Shown: piece after piece, positions 1-5,138 of the stretch
Numbering within the stretch: the stretch's first letter is position 1
Layout: each line of letters starts with the position of its first letter
Assembly (NCBI GenBank): GCA_019243595.1
Contig: JAFAUA010000444.1
Coordinates: 1 to 8,813, forward strand
DNA length: 8,813 nucleotides
Direction of reading: 5' to 3'
From: Acidimicrobiia bacterium
Lineage (GTDB): Bacteria; Actinomycetota; Acidimicrobiia; Acidimicrobiales; AC-14
The notes under the pieces: generated by a model
Told to the model about the DNA's origin: nothing
The model's database searches: none
The model's input: only the letters and a program-made list of their open reading frames with translations
Position numbers and translations under genes: made by a program

Positions 1-1529
1 GCGTAGAACGCCTCGATCGCCTGCGAGTGATAGAGCGCCCCGTGCACGCCGCCGCCCCAGGGCGAGCGCACCACGAGCGGCACCGAGAAATCGCCGTTGG
101 AGCGGTAGTGGATCCTGGCCGCCTCGCTGACCAACTGGTCGAACGCCGAGTGGATGAAGTCGGCGAACTGGATCTCGGCGATCGGCCGGCGCCCCGCCAA
201 TGCCAGGCCGATCGCCACACCGACGATGCTCGACTCGGCCAGCGGCGTGTCGAGGATGCGAGGCTCGCCGAAGCGGCCGTACAGACCCTCGGTCGCCTTG
301 AACACGCCACCGCGCGGCCCGACGTCCTCGCCGAGGACCATCACCCGCTCGTTGGCGAGCATGAGCTCGGCCAGCGTGTCGCGCACGGTCTCGATGACGT
401 TCTTCTCGACCCCGCCCTCCGGTGGCGCGGGCGCCACGCGCAGCTCCGGCCGGTCACCCAATCCGGGAGGAACCCCCGGGACGGGTCGTAGCGGCCGGGC
501 GAACACCTTCGTGAACGCCTCCTCGCCGGTCGCGAGCGCCGCGGCCTCGGCGGCGCGGGCGGCATCGTCGATCTCGGCTTTGATCTCGGCCTCGAGCTCC
601 TCCTCCTCGCGCTCTGACAGAAGCCGCTGCTCGATGACGTACTGCTTCATCCGCTGCAGCGGATCCTTCTTGCGCCAGGCCTCCACTTCCTGCGCTGTGC
701 GGTAGCTGCGGTCGTCGTCGTCGGACGTGTGAGCCAGGTACCGGTACGTCTTGCACTCGATGAGCGTGGGGCCCTCGCCGTGGCGCGCTCTCGTGAGCGC
801 CGCGTGCGTCGCCGCGTACACGTCGAGGGGGTCGTTGCCGTCGACGATCACGCCCGGGATGCCGTAGGAGTGGGCGTGCTGGGCGATGTTCTCGACCGCC
901 GACTCCTTCGAGAGCGGCACCGAGATGGCGTAGCCGTTGTTCTCGCAGATGAGCACCATCGGCACGCGGTGGATGCCGGCGAAGTTCAGGGACTCGTGGA
1001 AGTCGCCCTTCGACGCCGCGCCGTCGCCGAAGTAGGCGATGGCCACCCCGCCGTCCTCGGCCATCATCGACGACAGCGCGAACCCGGCGGCGTGAGGGAT
1101 GTGGGTGGCGATCGGCGAGGACCCGGTGATGATGTTCAGAGCCTTGTTGCCCCAGTGACTCGGCATCTGCCGCCCGCCTGAGCTCGGGTCCGACGGCCGG
1201 GCGAACACGCCGAGCAGCACGTCGTAGGGCGTCATCCCGAGGGTCAGTACGACACCGGTGTCGCGGTAGTAGGGGAGCACGACGTCGACGCCCTTGTTGA
1301 TCGCCCACGCCGACCCGACCTGCGCGCCCTCGTGGCCCTGGCAGCTCACGACGAAGGCCGCCTTGCCCATGCGGTTGAGGCCCCAGATCTTCTGGTCGAG
1401 GCGGCGGGCGAGGAGAATGGCGCGGTACATGCCGACGAGGTCGTCGTCGGTAAGGCCCAGGATCGTGTGCCGGTCGTGCAGATGTAGGGAGGACAGGTCC
1501 TCCTCGTGCTTGTCGAGAACCTTGGCCAC
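1..1529 (-). CDS. Branched-chain 2-oxoacid dehydrogenase E1, fused alpha-beta subunits (3' end cut by window edge)
   Basis: The protein is the thiamine-diphosphate E1 component that decarboxylates branched-chain 2-oxoacids and passes the acyl group to lipoyl-E2 in the cytoplasm. The 509 visible codons form one open frame. The alpha half (about 1-340) has YYRDTG at 87-92 and the TPP motif GDG (168-170), 26 residues, NN (197-198). It also has the loop HTSDDDDRSYR (267-277), typical of branched-chain rather than pyruvate enzymes. A Pro-rich linker (about 341-373) leads into the beta half, with VLGEDVG near 398-404, then EIQFADFI and RSPWGGGVHGALYHSQ, very like BCKDH beta. I read the junction codon by codon and found no stop or frame change. 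The GTG start at 1529 has AGGAGG (1537-1542) 7 nt upstream. It lies 32 bp after the amino-acid dehydrogenase gene, so co-transcription is likely. The remaining beta C-terminus, and probably E2, lie beyond position 1. Confidence 0.93.
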   Translation of the reverse strand, partial: MAKVLDKHEEDLSSLHLHDRHTILGLTDDDLVGMYRAILLARRLDQKIWGLNRMGKAAFVVSCQGHEGAQVGSAWAINKGVDVVLPYYRDTGVVLTLGMTPYDVLLGVFARPSDPSSGGRQMPSHWGNKALNIITGSSPIATHIPHAAGFALSSMMAEDGGVAIAYFGDGAASKGDFHESLNFAGIHRVPMVLICENNGYAISVPLSKESAVENIAQHAHSYGIPGVIVDGNDPLDVYAATHAALTRARHGEGPTLIECKTYRYLAHTSDDDDRSYRTAQEVEAWRKKDPLQRMKQYVIEQRLLSEREEEELEAEIKAEIDDAARAAEAAALATGEEAFTKVFARPLRPVPGVPPGLGDRPELRVAPAPPEGGVEKNVIETVRDTLAELMLANERVMVLGEDVGPRGGVFKATEGLYGRFGEPRILDTPLAESSIVGVAIGLALAGRRPIAEIQFADFIHSAFDQLVSEAARIHYRSNGDFSVPLVVRSPWGGGVHGALYHSQAIEAFY

Positions 1530-1561
1530 GGCCGTGCCTCCTACTCGCTACATCGATGCAA

Positions 1562-2629
1562 TCACGGGAAGTTGCGGATCTGGTGGACGCCCGCCGCCAG
1601 ACGGCGGCGGGCGAGAGAGTGGGCTGCGTCAACGGGCGTGATCCCGTCGCGCTTGGCGGTGTCGAACACCTGCAGCGTGGTGTCGTAGACCCGGTGGACG
1701 TCGGCGTACGCGTGCTCGCGGTCGTAGCCGCCCGGGGTCCGCTCGGCGGCGATGTTGATGATGCCGCCGGCGTTCACGACGAAGTCGGGTGCGTAGAGGA
1801 TGCCGGCGTCGGCGAGGGCGGCGCCGTCCTCTGGCGACGCCAGCTGGTTGTTGGCCGCCCCGACGACCGCCCAGCACCGGAGCTCGGGGATCGTCTGGGC
1901 ACTGAGGATGCCGCCGAGGCCGCACGGCGAGTAGATGTCGCACGCGATGCGGTGGGCGTCCTCCGGGCCGGCGACCGCGATCGCCGAGCCGTGCTGCGAG
2001 CGGACCCGCTCGACTGCCTGTTCGCTGACGTCCGCGATCGTGACTCGCACTCCCTCGTTCACCAGATTGCCCACCAGGTAGCTGCCGACCTTGCCGACAC
2101 CGGCCACCACCACATGGGCGCCACCCAGGTCATCGGCACCTGAAGACAGAAAGAACAGAGCCTTCATCGCCCAGACCAGACCCAGGGCGGTGGCGGCTGA
2201 CGGGTCGCCCGAGCCGTCGCTGGTGCCGGTCACGTAGGGGGTGACCCTGGCGATCAGGTCCATGTCGGCCTGGGTGGTGCCGACGTCCTCGGCCGTGATG
2301 TACCGGCCGGAGAGGGTGTCGACGAACCGGCCGTAGGCGAGCACGAGGTCCTCGGTGCGGTCACGGCTCGGGTCGCCGATGATCACGGCCTTGCCGCCAC
2401 CCTGGTCGAGCCCGGCGACGGCCGCCTTGTAGGTCATCCCCTCGGCCAGGCGCAGGACGTCGGCCACGGCGGCCTCGGTGGAGGGGTAGGGGTAGAAGCG
2501 GGTCCCGCCCAGGGAGGGTCCCAGGGCCGTGGAGTGGATGGCGATGACCGCCCGCAGGCCCGTCGCCCGATCGTGGCAGAAGACCACCTGCTCGTGGTCC
2601 CCCGCCTCGACGCGGTCGAAGGTGTTCAC
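1562..2629 (-). CDS. Leucine/valine (branched-chain amino acid) dehydrogenase, NAD-dependent
   Basis: This 355-aa protein belongs to the Glu/Leu/Phe/Val dehydrogenase family. It would oxidatively deaminate Leu, Val or Ile to 2-oxoacids plus ammonia with NAD+. The N-terminal catalytic domain shows GPSLGGTRFYPY (37-48), substrate-binding K68 in MTYKAA, catalytic K80 in GLDQGGGKAV and D115 in TAEDVG. These positions match the numbering known for leucine dehydrogenase. The Rossmann domain has AGVGKVG (176-182, GxGxxG) and D200 at the expected NAD-ribose position, followed by VVNAGGIINI near 259-268. The length is normal for the leucine/valine type, shorter than glutamate dehydrogenases. The GTG start at 2629 gives the family's usual N-terminus but has little Shine-Dalgarno sequence, so a leaderless or weakly initiated message is possible. 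Its products are the substrates of the E1 encoded immediately downstream. Leucine versus valine preference cannot be read from sequence alone. Confidence 0.95.
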   Translation of the reverse strand: MNTFDRVEAGDHEQVVFCHDRATGLRAVIAIHSTALGPSLGGTRFYPYPSTEAAVADVLRLAEGMTYKAAVAGLDQGGGKAVIIGDPSRDRTEDLVLAYGRFVDTLSGRYITAEDVGTTQADMDLIARVTPYVTGTSDGSGDPSAATALGLVWAMKALFFLSSGADDLGGAHVVVAGVGKVGSYLVGNLVNEGVRVTIADVSEQAVERVRSQHGSAIAVAGPEDAHRIACDIYSPCGLGGILSAQTIPELRCWAVVGAANNQLASPEDGAALADAGILYAPDFVVNAGGIINIAAERTPGGYDREHAYADVHRVYDTTLQVFDTAKRDGITPVDAAHSLARRRLAAGVHQIRNFP

Positions 2630-2822
2630 CTCAAGCTGAGGGTACCGCCGCCCACAAGTAACGGGAACCGGCGCGAATCAGGTATTGCGGAACCGTACTT
2701 CCCGCCCAAAGTGGACAAATGACTAGTCCGATCGGGGGCTCTGAAATGGTCACGCCGGGCTATCGACTGACAATCCGGTCCCGTCGTATGTTCGGTGTAC
2801 CAATCGGACACGAAGGGCAACC
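2630..2822. promoter_or_regulatory. Divergent intergenic region between the amino-acid dehydrogenase operon and bldC-family gene
   Basis: These 193 bp hold no gene I can support and must contain the promoters of two divergent units. Visible elements are two copies of GGAACCG (2664-2670 and 2689-2695, 25 bp apart), a perfect 8-bp palindrome GACTAGTC (2721-2728), and a relatively AT-rich stretch around 2696-2728. For the plus gene, CTGACA (2767-2772) and TATGTT (2787-2792) resemble -35 and -10 boxes, but the 14-bp spacer is too short for confidence. A GAAGGG purine run (2812-2817) precedes the plus ATG by 5 nt. Confidence 0.5.
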
Positions 2823-3023
2823 ATGGACGAGCACCAGACTCCAGACGCACTCCTCACGCCATCGGAAGTGGCAGCTCTGTTCCGCGTGAACCCCAAGACG
2901 GTCACCCGTTGGGCACGCTCGGGCAAGATCACCGCCATCCGCACCCTGGGAGGCCACCGGCGCTTCCGGGCCAGCGAGGTGCGGCAGTACCTCGAGCAGG
3001 CGGAGCACTCAGAGATCATGTGA
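2823..3023 (+). CDS. bldC: BldC-family MerR-like DNA-binding regulator
   Basis: This 66-aa protein is a stand-alone MerR-type winged helix-turn-helix without an effector domain, like Streptomyces BldC. Residues 11-31 (LLTPSEVAALFRVNPKTVTRW, read as LLTPSEVAALF then RVNPKTVTRW) form the HTH. RTLGGHRRF at about 40-48 is the wing, and a short helix (EVRQYLEQ) ends the protein. BldC proteins bind DNA cooperatively as head-to-tail monomers on direct repeats and control developmental or metabolic genes; the targets here are unknown. The ATG at 2823 is preceded by GAAGGG. The gene is divergent from the branched-chain amino-acid operon and is followed 2 bp later by a strong terminator, so it is monocistronic. 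Regulation of the neighbouring operon, or of itself, through the shared intergenic region is plausible but inferred only from position. Confidence 0.93.
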   Translation: MDEHQTPDALLTPSEVAALFRVNPKTVTRWARSGKITAIRTLGGHRRFRASEVRQYLEQAEHSEIM

Positions 3024-3025
3024 CG

Positions 3026-3049
3026 AACGGGCCCCCCAGGGGGCCCGTT
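3026..3049. terminator. Bidirectional rho-independent terminator
   Basis: The arms AACGGGCCCCC (3026-3036) and GGGGGCCCGTT (3039-3049) form a perfect 11-bp inverted repeat around CA. On the plus strand it runs into TTTCGCTTT; on the minus strand the stem ends in a short T pair. It begins 2 bp after the bldC-family stop and faces the PAS gene arriving from the other side, so it likely serves both convergent genes. Confidence 0.85.
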
Positions 3050-3077
3050 TCGCTTTCAGCCCCCAGATTCTGCGGGG

Positions 3078-3500
3078 CTACCGGTTGGGGTCGACGACGG
3101 CCCGGGCGATCACGTAGCGGACGTTGCCCTCGTTGTCGTGCACGAGTGAGCTCGAGGCGCGCACGTTGACCGCCGACCCGTCCCTGCGCCAGAGGGTGTA
3201 GGGCCGCTCGGGCGTGATGTCCAGGGCGCCGGCGTCGAGGCGGTCGTCCCACGTCTTGTACAGGGCGTCGGGGGCGACTTCGACCACCTCGGCGATGGGC
3301 ATGCCCAGGAGCTCGTCGAGCTCGTAGCCGAGCAGCGTCCGCAGGGCCCGGTTGCAGATCACGATGCGCCCGCCCGGGTTGCAGACGGCGAGCGGGAGGG
3401 CGGCGTTCTCGAAGGCGAGCAGCGATTCGGCGGTCAGGGCGACCGTTTCGGCGGCCCTGGCCCCGCTGAACCCCGGCCCGCCGAGGTGGGCGGCAGTCAA
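3078..3500 (-). CDS. Orphan PAS-domain protein
   Basis: This 140-aa protein is little more than one PAS domain. Residues about 28-136 read as the PAS core: LLAFENAALPLAVCNPGG, then RIVICNRALRTLLGYELDELLGMP, then YTLWRRDGSAVNVRAS and a final strand ending VRYVIARAVV. No kinase, cyclase, HTH or membrane segment is attached, so it is a sensory module without visible output; it may act through a partner. The start is weak. The only usable codon in the frame is TTG at 3500, with no Shine-Dalgarno sequence, 15 nt after the stop of the upstream XRE gene. No in-frame ATG or GTG lies before the PAS core. It may depend on translational coupling, or be a remnant that lost an N-terminal part. It ends with TAG facing the bldC terminator. 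Confidence 0.8.
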   Translation of the reverse strand: MTAAHLGGPGFSGARAAETVALTAESLLAFENAALPLAVCNPGGRIVICNRALRTLLGYELDELLGMPIAEVVEVAPDALYKTWDDRLDAGALDITPERPYTLWRRDGSAVNVRASSSLVHDNEGNVRYVIARAVVDPNR

Positions 3501-3507
3501 TTCAGTA

Positions 3508-3530
3508 GTGGAGCGTCAGTCGTGGAGCGT
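3508..3530. repeat. 9-bp direct repeat at the XRE/PAS gene junction
   Basis: GTGGAGCGT occurs at 3508-3516 and again at 3522-3530, with a 14-bp period. The pair spans the last codons and stop of the XRE-type gene and sits just upstream of the PAS start. It could be a regulator binding site or the trace of a small duplication. Confidence 0.45.
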
Positions 3531-3950
3531 TGGTTGCGTGGTGGCGTGGCGATTGGCCAGCTGCTTGGCGAACTCCTTCGGCGGCCGCTCGAGATCGGCG
3601 ACCGTGAGTCCGAGAGCCACGGCGATCATCAGCACGTTCTTGATCGACGTGTCGGTGTTGCCGAGGAAGCCCTTTACGGTGCCCACTGCAACTCCGGTGA
3701 GCGCCGAGATCGTCACCGCATCCTGCCCGGTCGCTGTCATGGCGGCCTTGGTATTTGCTCGGATCCAGCGCAGGCGCTCAGTGGCACCCGTCTCGATCAG
3801 GCGGCGAACTTCCGTGACCAGCGTTCCGTCAGCCAGTTGCTCACGCACAAACGGACGGTACACGACGGCGCCAGGTTTTCGCTGGGTCAGGATCTTGGTA
3901 TAAAACTCTGACGTCCCGCAGTTCCGCCTGCCGATCGACGACGCCCCCAT
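3516..3950 (-). CDS. XRE-type helix-turn-helix protein
   Basis: With the ATG at 3950 the protein has 144 residues. The C-terminal half looks like an XRE/Cro-type DNA-binding domain: RLRWIRAN near 59-66, VTISALTGVAVGTVKGFLGN (79-98) as the HTH, then TSIKNVLMIAVALGLTVADL (101-120), the usual helices after it. The N-terminal 55 residues are unrecognised. I chose this start because GGAG (complement of 3956-3959) lies 5 nt upstream. An in-frame ATG at 4004 has no such site and would overlap the divergent gene further. A later ATG at residue 71 would cut into the domain. G+C over 3601-3900 is about 62 % by hand count, against about 67 % in the next gene and about 72 % in the E1 gene, so recent acquisition is possible. 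It precedes the PAS gene by 15 nt and may form a two-gene unit with it. Confidence 0.7.
   Translation of the reverse strand: MGASSIGRRNCGTSEFYTKILTQRKPGAVVYRPFVREQLADGTLVTEVRRLIETGATERLRWIRANTKAAMTATGQDAVTISALTGVAVGTVKGFLGNTDTSIKNVLMIAVALGLTVADLERPPKEFAKQLANRHATTQPTLHD
3899..3904 (+). promoter_or_regulatory. Candidate -10 box TATAAA for the small HTH gene
   Basis: TATAAA stands out in otherwise GC-rich DNA. A weak -35-like TTTTCG (3876-3881) is 17 bp upstream. Transcription would begin near 3911, about 38 nt before the plus-strand ATG at 3949. The element lies inside the N-terminal coding part of the divergent XRE gene. Confidence 0.4.
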
Positions 3951-4320
3951 GAACTCTCCGCCGCACCAGCCCGCTACCCCCGATGACGCCGTACTCGAAG
4001 CCATGGGTGCGGCGGTCGGCGCGCTCCGGCGCTTCTCGCACCATACGACCGAGATCCTCGAGGCGTTCGACCGGGCCGCGGGAATGCGCGAGACGGGAGC
4101 GGACTATCGCCAGATCGCCGAGGCCGAGAAGCTCTTCGTCGACTTCTCTTCGGGGCCTTTCAAGGAGCTGTACGAGGCTCTGAGCAAGCTGCGCCGCAGC
4201 CAGGCCCGCGCCCTGTACGAGGAGGGCATGACGATGGCCCAGCTCGGCCGCCTCCTCGGCGTGACCCGACAGCGCATCGCCGTCCTCCTCGGCAACAAGA
4301 CGTCGAAGTCCCCGGACTGA
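3949..4320 (+). CDS. Small helix-turn-helix protein of unknown function
   Basis: I do not recognise the family of this 123-aa protein. Residues 20-85 are predicted-helical and rich in charged residues and Ala (HHTTEILEAFDRAAGMRE, DYRQIAEAEKLF, FKELYEALSKLRRSQARALY). Residues 92-114 (EEGMTMAQLGRLLGVTRQRIAVLL, counting from E92) form a clear C-terminal HTH of the kind seen in sigma region 4-like or resolvase-like DNA-binding tails. The third-position G+C is high, as expected for a real gene in this genome. The start is uncertain: the ATG at 3949 has no Shine-Dalgarno sequence, and an in-frame ATG at 4003 has only a weak GAAG upstream. With the first start, its ATG and the divergent XRE gene's ATG share the CATG at 3948-3951. 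A DNA-binding role is inferred from the HTH; the target is unknown. Confidence 0.75.
   Translation: MNSPPHQPATPDDAVLEAMGAAVGALRRFSHHTTEILEAFDRAAGMRETGADYRQIAEAEKLFVDFSSGPFKELYEALSKLRRSQARALYEEGMTMAQLGRLLGVTRQRIAVLLGNKTSKSPD
3956..3959 (-). promoter_or_regulatory. Ribosome binding site that decides the XRE gene start
   Basis: Read on the minus strand this is GGAG (within GGAGAG), 5 nt before the ATG at 3950. It lies within the first codons of the divergent plus-strand gene. Confidence 0.5.
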
Positions 4321-4322
4321 CG

Positions 4323-4346
4323 CGGCTCGGCGGGCGCCGTCAGCCG
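4323..4346. terminator. Weak hairpin between convergent HTH and GAF genes
   Basis: CGGCTCGGC (4323-4331) can pair with GCCG (4336-4339) and AGCCG (4342-4346), with a 2-nt bulge. It sits in the 19-bp gap of two convergent genes and overlaps the GAF stop codon. There is no T tract, so termination activity is only possible. Confidence 0.25.
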
Positions 4347-4810
4347 ATCGCTTCGGTGACCTGGGCGGCGAGGGCCTCCAGCGTGGCCAGATTGCGGTCG
4401 GTCCAGCGACGCGGCTTTCGGTCGACGACACAGAAGGAGCCGATCGTGTGCCCGTTCTTCCTGATGGGGACACCGAGGTAGGCGCGGACACCATCGGCCG
4501 TCGCCGGATGATCGGCGACGAGCGAGTCGGCGAGTGCGTTGTCGACGACGAGAACGTCGTCGAAGGCGACCACGTGCTGGCAATAGGACTCTTCGCACGC
4601 CACTTGCCGTACTTCCTCGAGCTCGCCATCGAGGCCGGCCGCACCGACCAGGTGGGTCCGGTCTGCGGTGACGATCGACAGGAATGCCATCGGCGCACGC
4701 AACGCGTCTGACGCCTTCTCGGCGAGGTCGTCGAACTCCGGGCGAGGCTCGGAGCCGATCAGGTGTGTGGCGTTGACGGCCTCGAGCCGTTGGAGGTTCT
4801 CGAGGACCAC
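4340..4810 (-). CDS. Orphan GAF-domain protein
   Basis: The protein (156 aa from the GTG at 4810) is essentially one GAF domain of the kind found beside diguanylate cyclases and sensor kinases. It has EFDDLAEKASDALRAPMAF, then LSIVTADRTHLVGAAGL, EESYCQHVVAFDDVLVVDNA, YLGVPIRKNGHTIGSFCVVD and RRWTDRNLATLEALAAQVTE near the C-terminus. The paired C and H in ESYCQHV are typical of this subfamily. No output domain follows, so it may sense a small ligand or redox state and act on a partner; this is inference. The start is uncertain. The frame is open up to TTG 4882, but that codon lies in the tail of the tRNA terminator. GTG 4855 leaves almost no room for a promoter after that terminator. GTG 4810 gives a family-like N-terminus and some promoter space, although no start has a good Shine-Dalgarno sequence. 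Confidence 0.85.
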   Translation of the reverse strand: MVLENLQRLEAVNATHLIGSEPRPEFDDLAEKASDALRAPMAFLSIVTADRTHLVGAAGLDGELEEVRQVACEESYCQHVVAFDDVLVVDNALADSLVADHPATADGVRAYLGVPIRKNGHTIGSFCVVDRKPRRWTDRNLATLEALAAQVTEAIG

Positions 4811-4882
4811 CTGGGCGTCGACGTCGTCTTTTCTCTTTCTCCGAAGTCCCAGCACGAATGAATGTTCGCGCGCGCAAAGCAA

Positions 4883-4907
4883 AGCGCCGGCCGTGGTGGC
4901 CGGCGCT
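4883..4907 (-). terminator. Rho-independent terminator after tRNA-Phe
   Basis: On the minus strand, a perfect 10-bp stem AGCGCCGGCC / GGCCGGCGCT closes a 5-nt loop and is followed directly by TTTGCTTT. It starts 11 nt after the tRNA-Phe 3' end and should end the Asp-Phe tRNA transcript before the GAF gene. Confidence 0.85.
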
Positions 4908-4918
4908 GTCGCTTCATG

Positions 4919-4991
4919 TGGTCGGGGCCGGCGTCGATCCGGCGACCCCGCGCTTTTCAGGCGCGTGCTCTACCGACTGAGCTACCCGACC
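4919..4991 (-). tRNA. tRNA-Phe (anticodon GAA)
   Basis: The 73-nt cloverleaf is complete. The acceptor GGTCGGG pairs with CCCGACC, and the D stem is GCTC/GAGC. The anticodon stem CGCGC/GCGCG holds loop CTGAAAA (GAA), and the T stem is GCCGG/CCGGC. The discriminator is A and no CCA is encoded. The T-loop reads ATCGACG, so the almost universal T54 is replaced by A; T55, C56 and A58 are kept. It lies 36 nt downstream of tRNA-Asp and ahead of a strong terminator. Confidence 0.96.
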
Positions 4992-4994
4992 GTG

Positions 4995-5012
4995 GCCGTA
5001 CAAATGTACGGC
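4995..5012. repeat. Perfect 18-nt inverted repeat between the two tRNA genes
   Basis: GCCGTACA (4995-5002) and TGTACGGC (5005-5012) are exact reverse complements around AA. In the tRNA precursor this would be a hairpin just 5' of tRNA-Phe, perhaps a processing signal. As DNA it has the form of a dimeric-repressor operator, but its place inside a tRNA transcript favours RNA structure. Confidence 0.6.
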
Positions 5013-5014
5013 GT

Positions 5015-5026
5015 TCCCTTTCGGGA
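5015..5026 (-). other. Small GAAA-tetraloop hairpin 3' of tRNA-Asp
   Basis: On the minus strand TCCC-GAAA-GGGA forms a 4-bp stem with a stable GNRA loop, one nucleotide after the tRNA-Asp discriminator base. It is probably part of the trailer recognised during 3' processing; it is too short and lacks the T tract for a terminator. Confidence 0.4.
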
Positions 5027-5027
5027 G

Positions 5028-5102
5028 CGGTCCTGACGGGATTTGAACCCGCGACCTCCGGCTTGACAGGCCGGCGTGCACTCCAAACTGCACCACAGGA
5101 CC
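5028..5102 (-). tRNA. tRNA-Asp (anticodon GTC)
   Basis: The 75-nt cloverleaf has acceptor GGTCCTG/CAGGACC, D stem GTGC/GCAC, and anticodon stem CCGGC/GCCGG with loop CTGTCAA (GTC). The T stem is GCGGG/CCCGT (one G-T pair) with a normal TTCAAAT loop. The discriminator is G, as expected for Asp, and no CCA is encoded. It is the first gene of an Asp-Phe pair transcribed leftwards and lies 34 bp after the stop of the GGDEF-EAL gene. Confidence 0.97.
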
Positions 5103-5108
5103 AGACTG

Positions 5109-5138
5109 TGGAAGCCCTGCGAGGGGCCTGGAAACCCT
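5109..5138. repeat. Imperfect 10-bp direct repeat upstream of tRNA-Asp
   Basis: TGGAAGCCCT (5109-5118) and TGGAAACCCT (5129-5138) differ at one base and are 20 bp apart. They fill the short gap between the GGDEF-EAL stop codon and the tRNA-Asp 5' end. On the minus strand TAGGGT (complement of 5134-5139) overlaps that stop codon and could be a -10 box, but I see no matching -35. Confidence 0.35.

Noticed and set aside
454..1632. Minus-strand frame of 392 codons overlapping the E1 alpha region.
   Set aside because: It is Arg/His/Pro-rich out-of-frame translation. The true E1 frame is open from 1529 to the window edge and carries all TPP motifs.
2767..2792. A sigma-70 promoter for the bldC-family gene (CTGACA / TATGTT).
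   Set aside because: The 14-bp spacer is outside the working range, so I mention it only within the intergenic entry and do not call it.
4840..5110. The tRNA genes as an integration site for a mobile island carrying the orphan GAF, HTH, XRE and PAS genes.
   Set aside because: No integrase, no repeated copy of a tRNA 3' end and no insertion ends were found in the window.
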